From Halichondria panicea (lineage: Eukaryota; Porifera; Demospongiae; Suberitida; Halichondriidae): DNA of 64,000 nucleotides. Shown piece by piece: positions 43,340-53,449 of the stretch. Both the position numbers and the translations under genes were made by a program. A model generated the notes under the pieces. It was given only the letters and a program-made list of their open reading frames with translations. It was not told the origin of the DNA and did no database searches. The stretch is from the NCBI RefSeq assembly GCF_963675165.1, contig NC_087391.1, positions 1,879,001 to 1,943,000 on the forward strand, read 5' to 3'. How positions within the stretch are numbered: the first letter of the stretch is position 1; the number at the start of each line of letters is the position of its first letter.

Positions 43340-44194
43340 AGCACAATGAAGCCAATTGAAAACTGCTGAAAAAGATAGTATGAAGTGAAAATAAAGCCAA
43401 AGGACACACTGAGAGCAAGCATTCGCAAAACAGTTTTCACATTTTCAGTTGTAAACCGACCTTCATATCTCGATTTACCCAAGTCAATTCTAGAGGGTAT
43501 AGCATCTTCGTAGTAAGTGAGAGCACTGCGATTGAGGGGAGCCTTGTACTTTTTAGCAAACTTGAGAGCTTTAAAGATCATTTGGAAGGATTGAGGATGC
43601 TTGTTTATAAGCAACTTATTCAAAAGCAAAAAATCGGAGCACAATACAATGCATAACGAAACTACTGACACAAGAGACATGACTTGCAAAGAGCTGTTTC
43701 CCTCGCCTGCCCAGCAGTCGGTTAGAACTCTCTTAAATAACGAGTTGATCCAGTTCCCAGCATAGAGACAAGCCACAAACCATACAACGTAACTAGCTAC
43801 ATTAGCCGAATATGCATCAGGCATTTGATCAAGACCTAACTGCAATGAAGTTACCAAAATCATGGCTCGACCAGCAAAATGAATCAACATTAACAAAATT
43901 GAAGACGGAGAATACACATGGTCTTCGGCAATGGGTGAATCAACGCAAAGTTGGAGTACGGAGGCCATTATTGAAGCTACAAAGCAAATCAAAACACCAG
44001 AAGAAATGTCCACAGCAAAATTAGGAGAGCGCCTTTTGAAGTAATTTTATCCGAGTCCACATAAATCTGTACCTTACTTTATAGCATCACCATCTGGTGA
44101 AATTAGGCTCCTCAGTATAAACAACAGGTTGATTGACTGGTAGACCGAGAGTGCCAAGAAATGCATTACTGGATTCAAGAGATATGGCAGCCAC
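43340..44194 (-). pseudogene. Type I transporter remnant between unit 2 and the ligand gene
   Basis: The N-tail AAISLESSNAFLGTLGLPVN is present but its ATG has become GTG at 44192-44194. After FTRW the first helices are deleted. A long open piece (43303-44013) then covers helices 3 to 7, including DQMPDAYSANVASYVVWF, ALTYYEDAIPSRIDLGKSRY and MLALSVSFGFIFTSYYLF. The C-terminal half is missing. It abuts the type IV fragment. Confidence 0.85.
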
Positions 44195-44490
44195 CAAGCA
44201 CATATTCAACAGCAAGGGGAAAAGGACAGAAAAAACAGCTAAAACACCACCCAAAAACTGGCAACCAACTGGCAACCACTCTTATTATGAACATCTTATG
44301 TGTATAATTTGCGATACCTTGAAAATGACAATGTATGCGCATCATTTACTATATGAAAGGGTCTACACACTTAATTTTACCGTGTGACACAGTATACAAT
44401 ACTCTGCTATGATTTGAGATAATTGTACAGCAATTAAGAAAGAAAGCATACAGTTAATTGGGAATACTATAGTGATGTCGTGTGAGTACA
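44195..44490. other. Spacer, no gene seen
   Basis: AT-rich sequence between the transporter remnant and the tandem repeats of the ligand gene. No element end or open frame of note. Confidence 0.4.
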
Positions 44491-44750
44491 TAGTGATATC
44501 ACATCATTAGTCTAAAAGGACACGTTGAAAGGTTACTGTATGTATAGTATAGTGATATCACATCATTAGTCTAAAAGAACACTTGAAAGGCAGTATAGGA
44601 ACATGGAGTACATATAATTATAGTGATTTCACATCATTAGTCTAAAAGGACACGTTGAAAGGTTACTGTATGTATAGTATAGTGATATCACATCATTAGT
44701 CTAAAAGAACACTTGAAAGGTTACTGTATATATAGTATAGGAACATGTAG
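44491..44750. repeat. Tandem repeat upstream of the DSL-like ligand
   Basis: Four units begin AGTGAT(A/T)TCACATCATTAG at about 44492, 44550, 44622 and 44680. They alternate between AAAGGACACGTTGAAAGG and AAAGAACACTTGAAAGG, giving a 130-bp unit repeated twice. The second type contains CACTTG, an E-box-like word. The array ends about 25 bp before the ATG of the ligand gene, so it lies in the promoter or 5' leader. Confidence 0.75.
44726..44736 (+). promoter_or_regulatory. TATA-like sequence before the ligand gene
   Basis: TATATATAGTA lies about 45 bp upstream of the ATG at 44775, inside the last tandem unit. Position and sequence suit a core promoter, but transcription start is unknown. Confidence 0.3.
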
Positions 44751-44774
44751 TTGGGCAATGTAGCTAGGCAAAAC

Positions 44775-47418
44775 ATGAAGATTAATTTTGTATTGTTTTG
44801 GAGTGTGGCAGTCAGTGTGTGTGCAAGTTTCACCACAGTGAGTTATACTAGCTGTAGCATCCACTTATATATAATTATGTGTATGAGTACAGGTGAGAGG
44901 TGAATTTATATTATCAGTGAATTTCATCAACTACACCAACCCAACCGGACTGTGTGCTGAATGTGAGACTGAATTGGGAGATGTGACAAGTGCTGACCAG
45001 CTAGTACCAGTGTGCTGTGATGAGCTACCATTCATAAACACCAATTGTGACAACACAGGAGAGGGGAGATGTGACACCAGGTTCCGTTGGACCATCAGAC
45101 AATTTGGTGCTACGCTAGAGACACGAGCCCTTAGTATGCGCTATCCTAACGCTTCTTCCTACTTCTTTACCAACTGTAACAACGCACACGGCACTTCTTG
45201 CCCATTCAGTGAAATGAGCACAACATTCGGTCAAGGTCCAACAGCACTACTGGGAGTAACACCCAATCCTCTGCCTGTTTCAAAAACAGATTTTACTGTG
45301 TGGATGGTATGTGGTGTTCAATCTTATACCATTTTGATATGATTGAACTTTTTATATATAGGGACGAATCCAGTTTTTCATAGAAGCCGTGGACAGTGGA
45401 CTCCTGAACATAATAGACAGTCTATTGATTGACCTGGACAGTCTCCAACTTGGAGCAGGCTTCACAGAGGAGATGACATTCACTGGATTCCACAACATAT
45501 CTCACATGACCATGAGTTTCAGAGTCGAGTGCTCTCCTGGTTTCTGTGGACCTGACTGTTCCACAACACCTCAGAACAATCCACGAGTGGCGACATGTCA
45601 AGCTGATGGTACTCTAACATGTACTAACAACCGATTAGACCCTTCACCTCTTGTAGCCTGCAACAACTGCCTCTACAACCTGAATATTACTACTGGCTGC
45701 TCCTGCGTACAGACCAACTATGACCCAACCAACAATTGCACAGCCTGTCTTCCTGGGTATGATATTTCCCAAAACTGCTTACAATGTATCAACACGAAAT
45801 ATAATCCTGATGCAAATTGCTCTGTATGCATTATAGGCGTAAGATATGACCCATTTACCAGCTGTTCGTCATGTGTGGACACAAACTTCAATCCTTTTGA
45901 TGGCTGTACAACATGCTTGGAATTTTACGATTCGCTAAGGAGCTGTACCCAATGTCTACCCAACAGAGATCTATCTACCAACTGCACCCAGTGCCTACCC
46001 AACAGAGATCCCTCTACCAACTGCACCCAGTGTCTACCCAACAGAGATACCTCTACCAACTGCACCCAGTGCCTACCCAAAAGAGATCCCTCTACCAACT
46101 GCACCCAGTGCCTACCAGGCTGGAACATCACCTCGGACTGTACTAGTTGCCTACTCAACAGAGATCCCTCTACCGACTGTACCCAGTGCCTACCCAACAG
46201 AGATCCCTCTACCAACTGTACCCAGTGTCTACCAGGCTGGGACATCACCTCAGACTGTGCTAGTTGCCTACCCAACAGAGACCCAGTCACCAACTGCTCC
46301 CTCTGCCTACAACCAGACAGGTTCACTGATACAGACTGCAGTGTGTGTGTGCTCTACCAGGAGGGGACCCAGCAACACTCTGTCAAACATGCTTGGATAA
46401 CTTTAATCCTACCTGCACTGAGTGTGTGGCTAACTATGATCTGAACACCAAATGTTTGTCTTGTCTACCAGGCTATGATATTAATAGTGTATGTACAATA
46501 TGCCTTCTAGGACGAAATATATCCACAAGATGTACTACCTGCCTGTCTAGATTCACTGGAAGTAACTGTGAACCTGGTGAGTGCTATACACAACACTATA
46601 CATGTACACAGTCAACACAGAGTGTGCTTGGCATATAAACAAAAGCATCGATAACCAAAAATAATTACACTTGCTATAGAATCTATAGAAACTTTACTAA
46701 GTGTGGGACTGGTGGGTGGTATCGCTGGAGGAGTGGGTGGAGCTTTGCTACTCATCATTCTAGTAATGGCCATGCTCCTACTTACAGTCCGTATCAGAAA
46801 GAGTGGTAACCAAGACATCAGTACTGCCACTACTACAGGTGAAGCACTAGACACATGCACTAGCTATGCACTTGCTACATAATGACTTCAGAAATTTTCA
46901 TCGATGCACGCAGCAATTAGCATTGATCAACACTAGTCTGACTGCTTTAAGCTTTTTAAATCCATGCAGACAAAAAAGTTACAGAAGTCATGGAAATGAG
47001 TCAAAACCCCGTGTACATCAGTATGAGTACAGCTGAAACACATACCACGGACCATGAACCCATACAAACATGTCCTAACATACTCAAAGGGATCAATGCT
47101 GAGGCTAACCACACCCACCAGTACAAGACTGTGGACACACCCATTGAAATGAATCAGAACCCTGTGTACAATATTGAAGCTGACTATGAGAACAATGATC
47201 TGGGACCGACAAGAAATGAGCAGCTACTATGGGGTGTTATCTGTGTCAAAATGACTATGACAATGTACACACGCGTGCATTCATATGCACATTACAATAT
47301 GCATGTCAACATGCATATGCACGTTACAATATGCATGTCAACATGCATATGCACATACAATAAGCATGTCAACATCCATATGCACGTTACAATATGCATG
47401 CATGCAACATGCATATGA
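44775..47418 (+). CDS. DSL (Delta-like) transmembrane protein with CxxC-repeat stalk, five exons
   Basis: Exons 44775-44837, 44893-45306, 45362-46576, 46680-46838 and 46970-47418 join with GT-AG borders and matching phases. Exon 1 encodes a signal peptide (MKINFVLFWSVAVSVCAS). Exon 2 resembles the MNNL/C2 region of Notch ligands (GEFILSVNFINYTNPTGLCA). Exon 3 begins the DSL-like module (FRVECSPGFCGPDC, then TCQADGTLTC); the usual YYG is FCG and one later cysteine is absent, so it is divergent. About 22 repeats of ~13 residues of the type LPNRDPSTNCTQC follow in place of clear EGF domains. Exon 4 holds one membrane span (GGALLLIILVMAMLLLTV). Exon 5 gives a short tail with NPVYIS, NPVYN and DYENN, then runs into minisatellite up to a stop at 47416-47418. 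A two-base excess in the GT run 46341-46350 shifts the frame between repeats 17 and 18. Notch-pathway ligand is an inference; a scavenger or adhesion receptor is also possible. Confidence 0.7.
45950..46275 (+). repeat. Coding minisatellite, 39-bp unit
   Basis: CTACCCAACAGAGATCCCTC with ACCAACTGCACCCAGTGC makes a 39-bp unit repeated in frame about eight times, with variants for LPGWNITSDCTSC. High identity between neighbouring units points to recent unit turnover; repeat number may vary between individuals. Confidence 0.85.
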
Positions 47419-47640
47419 TCTGAACATTATATACAACATGCATATGCACGTTACAATATGCATGCAACATGCATATGATCTGAACATTACAACATATTGT
47501 ATGTGCATATGCACATACAATATGCATGTCAACATCCATATGCACGTTACAATATGCATGCATGCAACATGCATATGATCTGAACATTACAACATGCATG
47601 CATGTCAACATGCATATAATTATTATACACATTTACAGTA
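47285..47640. repeat. Minisatellite of ATATGCATGTCAACATGCAT units
   Basis: Units of about 30-36 bp built from TGCACGTTACAATATGCATG and CAACATGCATATG are repeated some ten times. The first part is read through as the end of the ligand open frame (NMHVNMHMHV...), which is unlikely to be functional protein. The same satellite appears inverted at 48590-48790 and 49883-49940. Confidence 0.8.
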
Positions 47641-48018
47641 TTATGCTGCATGCATGGGATTAATTATTGACAATTATACCTCCAGCAGCATAATTATACA
47701 CTTACACCCAATAATATGCATATACATGTCCATATAATAATGATTGGTATAGACTGGTTGGCACACACAACATTGATTGTGGATGACTCCTACAAGACTC
47801 CAATTTGAGCTGGAAAAGACGCCGCAATAATTAGTTTGTTAGTAGGTGTGACATCTTGACTTGATTGTGCACGTGCGGTAAAGATATAAGCCCACTCCAC
47901 ATGTACCGACTCTTCTTCTTCTTCTTTGTAGCCTCCAATTAATGAAGAGTAGCCCATTGGGCAGACGAAAAAGAATATTGAAATTGGGTATTATAACACG
48001 CAGCAAGAGGGTGGAGCT

Positions 48019-48290
48019 TTAAACCAATGTGCGTGTGAGAAGGAGATCAGCGCGGGTTTGCCTTAGATCTTTGATGAAGAGCAAGAGCCACTCTTGCGCG
48101 TGGGCAGCTTTCAGCCAGACAAGGCCTTGCAGGAGATTGTAGAGGGTGTCATGTAGTGCCCTTGGGTCGTGGGGGAGGTGAACACTGACGCAGGTTGGGG
48201 CATCCTGCAGGAGAGCATGTCTGCGCGCTGAGAGAGCAGGGCAACTTACTAAAAAGTGTGAAGGCGACACGTGGAGAGTGGGCTTCTAAA
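48019..48290 (-). pseudogene. LINE reverse-transcriptase C-terminal fragment
   Basis: SPSHFLVSCPALSARRHALL is the typical post-RT segment of non-LTR retrotransposons (HFLL-x-CP-x-x-x-x-x-R). The remaining 60 residues end at 48019. Only the 3' tail is present. Sequences at about 47905-47960 and 48300-48355 (TTCTTCTTCTTC then GCCTCCA...GAGTAGCC) are roughly inverse to one another and may be the ends of the unit that carries it. Confidence 0.6.
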
Positions 48291-48589
48291 TATAATCTGC
48301 CCTCGTTGGCTACTCTCCAAATCTGGAGGCGAGAAAAATAAGGAAGAAGAAGAAGTACCGGCAGTGTATCAGACTCTATAGCTAGCTAGTTATAGCTGTG
48401 ATATAAATGGCTGACAAGATTACTCGCGCCAGCGAGATAATATAAATTTATTGTGCTAGTCCTATTATATAATGAGCACTTGCACTTTGACCCAATGACC
48501 ACATAATCTAGACTCCACCCTTTCTGCCTACAAAATTACAGTGTAATTACTCTCAATATCCGGATACATGCATATTGTGTAATGTGTAA

Positions 48590-48790
48590 GTATACATGCA
48601 CATGCATACTAGTAATTATTATTGACTTGATAATTGTGTAACGAGTACATGCATGTTGTAATGTGTATATATTATGTTGGCATGCATGTTGGCATGCATG
48701 CATGCATGTTGCATGCATGCATGCATATTGTAAGGTGCATATGCATGTTGCATGCATGCATATTGTAAGGTGCATATGCATGTTGCATGC
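48590..48790. repeat. Inverted block of the GCATGC minisatellite
   Basis: GCATATGCATGTTGCATGCA and CATATTGTAAGGTGCATATG are the reverse complement of units at 47285-47640. It is directly left of the 86-bp-TIR element and supplies its 9-bp target site GTTGCATGC. Confidence 0.7.
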
Positions 48791-49882
48791 TAGCCTCGAT
48801 CCCAGGCCGAGTTTTCGCTTTTATAACGGTTAGGCAAACAACTGGGCCTGGTACTAGTTGTCTGCGCATGCGTCAATCGTTCGTCAGATTCTGACGAATG
48901 GATATTCTCGTTCACTTTCGTGACATTTATATTCGTGTACTATCGTGTACTAGAAGTCAGTTCCCGTTTTATTATTATTGGAATCGATTGGAATGGCTCT
49001 TAGCTGAAGCTTCTCTCTTCTCTGAAGCTTATTCTGAAGACTGAACAACAAGGGAAGAGGTATAAAGCTTTGTCAAGCTTGTTAAGGTCAAATATTTTTG
49101 TGTGGGCCCTATGGCCGGCTATGCTATCAAGTCTTGTTCATGTTTGGCAAGAATGTAGGTAGACTATAGTTTCATCATTAATTAATATGGTGGATCAAGA
49201 GATCAAGTGAAGAGTGTGAGCTAGAGAACTTGGTGCTGCCATCATCAGCTCGTCGACAATGACACTATAACTGAGAAATTTAATATGTATAGATCTACAC
49301 GTATTTAAAATGTCTACTTCTCTGTACAGGAGCAATGGCTAATATCCAGCTATCCCAACAGTGCTCCTCTTGGCTATACTAACTGACGAGACTGGACAGT
49401 TTGAGGTAAGGGTTTAACTGTCTTTGGTTTCTTTTAATATTGTCCTATACTCACAGACACAGGACTGGAGTATGACCTGCTCATTCGAGCGTTGCTGGGT
49501 AGCTCAGAGACATCAAGAGAATCTACATTTTCTCAAGCAATGAGTTACGAGTTGGGGCCTAGAATCAGAGAAGTCCAGCAGCCTGCTAAATCTTTTTGAA
49601 ACGTAATTTGAAGGCATTCAATCATCCTGAAGTTGCCCTGGGTCACTGTAATTGTGCTGCAGCACAACTGGCAACTCCCCAGGCCTTTGTGAAGCAGCTC
49701 CCTATGTGCATCTTTTGTGTACTCACTCTGTGCATTTTCTGTGTACAAATTTCGATTATTGAATATTTTTGCCCACCACAAATATACAATGAAAATTTGA
49801 CGCATGCGCAGACAACTAGTACCAGGCCCAGTTGTTCGCCTAACCGTTATAAAAGCGAAAACTCGGCCTGGGATCGAGGCTA
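48791..49882. mobile_element. 1.09-kb DNA element, 86-bp inverted ends, 9-bp target duplication
   Basis: Ends 48791-48876 and 49797-49882 are inverse copies with one mismatch, starting TAGCCTCGATCCCAGGCC. GTTGCATGC stands on both sides (48782-48790, 49883-49891), although the surrounding satellite weakens that evidence. Long ends with a 9-bp duplication suit a Mutator-like (MULE) element. No transposase is present. The core has two exon-like pieces with splice-type borders (LLLAILTDETGQFE before GTAAGG at about 49405; DTGLEYDLLIRALLG after CACAG at about 49458), which might be captured host sequence. Confidence 0.72.
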
Positions 49883-49992
49883 GTTGCATGCATATTGTAT
49901 GTGCATATGCATGTTGGCATGCATATTGTAATGTGCATATGTGTACATTGTCATAGTCATTTTGACACAGAAAACACCCCATAAGCTACCGC
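49883..49992 (-). repeat. Inverted copy of the ligand exon 5 tail and satellite
   Basis: On the minus strand it reads TATGGGGTGTTTTCTGTGTC then AAAATGACTATGACAATGTA, the same text as 47224-47272 of the ligand exon 5, followed by satellite. The 3' end of the gene therefore sits at one arm of a broken large inverted duplication (47224-47640 against 48590-49992). Confidence 0.75.
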
Positions 49993-50094
49993 CGGAATAC
50001 AATTATATTCAAGTGTGAAACTATAATACAGCCTATTTCCTTTTATTCTTGCTATTACTTTTCTGCCAATGTGTGTAGAAAAGTCTATGGCATA

Positions 50095-50239
50095 CCGTAT
50101 AGCGGGTAATTTCGTTGGTGCAAATTTTCGTACAAATTATTCTTTTCGTACAGCTCGGATAGTGACGTTGAATTTATTGCGGTAAATAATTTCGTAGTTT
50201 TAATTTTTGTATTTAATATGAAATATTCCGCTATACGGT
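50095..50239. mobile_element. Short MITE with CCGTATAGCGG ends
   Basis: CCGTATAGCGGGTAATTTCG at the left pairs with TATTCCGCTATACGG at the right. It is the most compact complete member of this family in the window (about 145 bp). Confidence 0.65.
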
Positions 50240-51465
50240 GACAATTTACACATTCCTATGACATCACGTATGACATCATATCGAGTGCACTATCACGGGA
50301 TTAATTTTATCCACGAGCATCATGTAACTGATAATTATGCTACTACAGAACTTCCGTGGCCATTCTTAGACTTTTAGCTAATCTGAAGCTATTACTCTAT
50401 GATGATGATTTAGCATAGAGACAATAAACACCCATAAAAGGTCAATCAACCACCTGCCAATACTGGTGAACCGCAGGTGCTGATGCCTCGGTGGAGGCGC
50501 CAAAGCTTTTAAATTATGGCAATGAAGCTACAGTACTAGCAGACTATTTAAATACACACATGTACAACTATACGTTACACACGCAGAGAATGGTGGAAAA
50601 GAGTAGGAAAAGATCGACCATGATTGTTGCTAAAAAGGGTCTCAAATCCATAATTGTTAATGGGTGCAAGCTAATCGCTTTGCAGCTTTTTTATTTATCT
50701 CGCGAGCACAGCCGTCAGAAGGGGGAAGGACATCTGGTAGAAGTGGCCGCTTTTCCATGGGCCCATTTCGGAATGTTGTAGCATCAATCAGATTGCCGAT
50801 TTCTAATAATTGGATGTGGTTTTACATAACCTGTAGAAACGCTATACAGCTAGATTTAGAAGCCTAGAAGCTAGATTAAAATATTAAGCTGCTGTTATTA
50901 GTGCCACGAAGTTCAAGTAAGAGCTTCTTCTAGTCATGTTTTCTTGGATTAAAATAATGCTTTGTTCTCAAGTTAGTACTAGAACGCGAGCTATAGTGGT
51001 AGCTGCAAGAGTCATAAACCTGCAGCTATTAATAAGTATCGACTTTAAAAACTTTCAGCATCCTTTTTATGATCGATCATTTTCCACTCTTTGCACCATG
51101 AAAATGTAGAATTGTAAATTGTACTGTTAGTTTAATGTTAGTCTGTTATAGTACTGTAGCTTCATTGCCGTAAACTTTGGCGCCTACACCGAGGCATCAA
51201 CACCCGCGGTGCTTCCATTTGATCAAAAATGGTATTATGAATACTTAGTATTATGATCAATGCTTACGTACACATCCAATTACATAATACATCTACATGT
51301 ATGAAGTTCGACATTTCCAACTCAACCTACGGAAGTGATTACACTCACACCTTGTCATCACTATTACTAAATGCTCAGTCCCTAACTAGTATACCAGAAA
51401 CTGAGAATGACAACGGAAACTCAAATTAACTCTAATGCTGTACACAGAGTGAATGCACGTACCAC
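50240..51465. other. Repeat-derived spacer, left edge of unit 3
   Basis: Pieces of the ATGCCTCGGTG family occur at 50470-50520 (GCTGATGCCTCGGTGGAGGC) and 51180-51215. GGGAAGGACATCTGGTAGAA at about 50716 recurs inverted near 15200. From about 50930 the sequence follows unit 2 from 28530. No gene was seen. Confidence 0.4.
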
Positions 51466-51669
51466 CTTCATGCCGATGTAAAGAGTGTCCTTGTACTGTT
51501 GCCCGTGCTCCTCAAACTCAAAGGAACCGTTGTAGCCAACACTCCAGCTACCGCTATTATAAACTGGTGGTGCATGGGGAGGGAGGGGAAAAAGTATAAA
51601 TATTGGTAAACCTTAATGTTACTATTATCCGGGTATATGAATTTTAGCGAATTTGTAATAACGCTAAAT

Positions 51670-51990
51670 TCAACCTTAAAGCGACACTTTGGAAGCCAGA
51701 GGTCGCTTCTTTTGGAGGTTGAAAAATTATATTGAAGTCCTGGTCGCATATTTAAAGGGTCGCATCTAATTAGAGGTAACTTTACAGAGTCTACTTGCCT
51801 CGATTTCAGGCTGCTTAAAAACACTGATTTTCCAGTGGGCTACAATCGAGGCTAGGGAGTGGCTACATTTAGAATGCGACATTAAAAAATAATTGTCAAC
51901 GCAGCTGTCGCTATTTTTAGAGGTCAGAAAATTGCAGAAGCTCCTGGATGTCGCATATTTGGAGGGTCGCCTTAAATCGAGGTCTTACGG
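51670..51990. mobile_element. Left-truncated copy of the AAGACCTCGATTTAA MITE
   Basis: It matches 29545-29857 and keeps the right end AATCGAGGTCTTACGG, but the left inverted end seen in unit 2 is deleted. Confidence 0.6.
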
Positions 51991-52469
51991 TAATTATCTG
52001 ATATGTAGCTATGCGGGTAATGAATACTACAATGGCACCGTACATTACAATAACTATGACCAGCTATCTTACTGTCTAAAAGATCGGAGTTGACTACTAC
52101 ACACGCTTTTCTAGTATAGAGAACAGACAGATTAAGCCACTATATAATTATATGTACAGACAGACAGCTCTTTGAAATATCATTTACAAGAAGCTCCATG
52201 CATGCATGCACCACAACCCTAAGCAAACCATGGCTCACCTTTCCTAGTAGAGGGTGGACATCAAAGAATAACCTTCCTGAATGTACCAGCTAGATGGCGT
52301 ATTCACCAAAGTGGGTCTCATCTCACCTATACAGTGCATGTGTGGAAAATTTATGTAACCTGACTCTGTGATAAATCACTAATTGTTCTATGCAATTTAT
52401 TGAGTAATACAACTTCCTTGCACAGTCTATAGCCGAATATAAATATACGCATTCTCAGTAAGGGGGACA

Positions 52470-52536
52470 GTATAAAATAGAATGTGCCATGTAGCGTAAG
52501 TCCGACTTATGCTACATGGCACATTCTATTTTATAC
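52470..52536. repeat. 33-bp-arm palindrome, one mismatch (unit 3)
   Basis: Same palindrome as 30310-30376, with ACTTATGCTAC in place of ACTTACGCTAC in the right arm. Confidence 0.8.
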
Positions 52537-52728
52537 AGTCTAGTTGCTATGGACGCCAGAGGGATGACAGGCAGTCCAACATAGTAGGCCGCATCCAGGT
52601 CATCTAACAAAGAGCTATACACAATTGTGTGAGAAGGACGGTATTTATACCAGGTCCAGACGGAGTCTTTGTCGCAGGGTGATGGAGTGATTGACTCTGA
52701 GGTTCTCTCTTTCTTCAGGGGATGCCAT

Positions 52729-53449
52729 ATAGAGATGGTTGCCTGGGGGTAGGTATATTACTTGCAAGGGTTGTGAACTTAGTTGTGTTGAAGTTTGACT
52801 TCGCTTGCAGATCAGCTTTCACAGAATTATTCAGGAGAGATGTTGGCTTTTTCTATGGCTTTTGCATGCAGCAGCCTTTCTAATACTAGCCGCAGCTAAT
52901 ACCTTCAACAACAACTTTTGGGGAAATAAATTGTAGCCAATGGTATCAACACTTCAATCTTGAGCATTTAGGTATATACAACTACCCACCTATTGTGGTA
53001 TTCTACTCTCTAGACTGGATGTGCACTGTGAGAGTCACGATTATTAATTATGTCTCGGTGATCTTGCATGTGTTAGACTAGTCTGTTAGTTGTGCTGTGT
53101 TAATGCCATCCCATCACAGAATGATCAAGATTTTTTATTTTGTGCATGTGCGTTCATGTTTGCCAGTTGCACAAAAAGAGGGGAAAAATTATCCTTTTTT
53201 TGCTCCCCATTATCTTGAAAAACGTGCCTATTATTATTCTGACATAATTATACAAAAGACGTTATACGGTAGGCCATCACTGACGAATGTCCTGGCCCCC
53301 CTGCATGATTTAAGTGCAATAAATTAATAGGACTGGTATACAAGCTGGCACAATGAAACCAATTGAAAACATAATTATGGTTTCTTAAACATGATATCAC
53401 TGATCTATAATATATACTTCCATATATAAATAATTATAGCTGTTAAATG
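52729..53449. other. Spacer matching 30571-31304, no gene supported
   Basis: Diverged copy of the unit 2 spacer, with indels that break the hydrophobic plus-strand frame seen there. Nothing else was recognised. Confidence 0.35.

Larger units (their letters stand above)
51466..52728 (-). pseudogene. POMT2-like fragment (unit 3), extra frameshifts
   Basis: The same three blocks as in unit 2 lie at about 52537-52728, 52239-52326 and 51466-51563. Besides the missing base in the third block shared with unit 2, this copy has lost two bases in the first (near 52660) and one in the second (near 52278), and the conserved DVHPPLGK motif has become DVHPLLGK. It is clearly a relic and more decayed than the unit 2 copy. 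Confidence 0.68.

Noticed and set aside
45913-46326. CRISPR-like array of 39-bp repeats
   Set aside because: The repeats are in frame within a eukaryotic cysteine-rich gene and have no unique spacers; no cas gene is present.
47285-47632. Open frames rich in Met, His and Cys on both strands
   Set aside because: They are translations of the ATGCATATG minisatellite in several frames and have no independent start, splice or family support.
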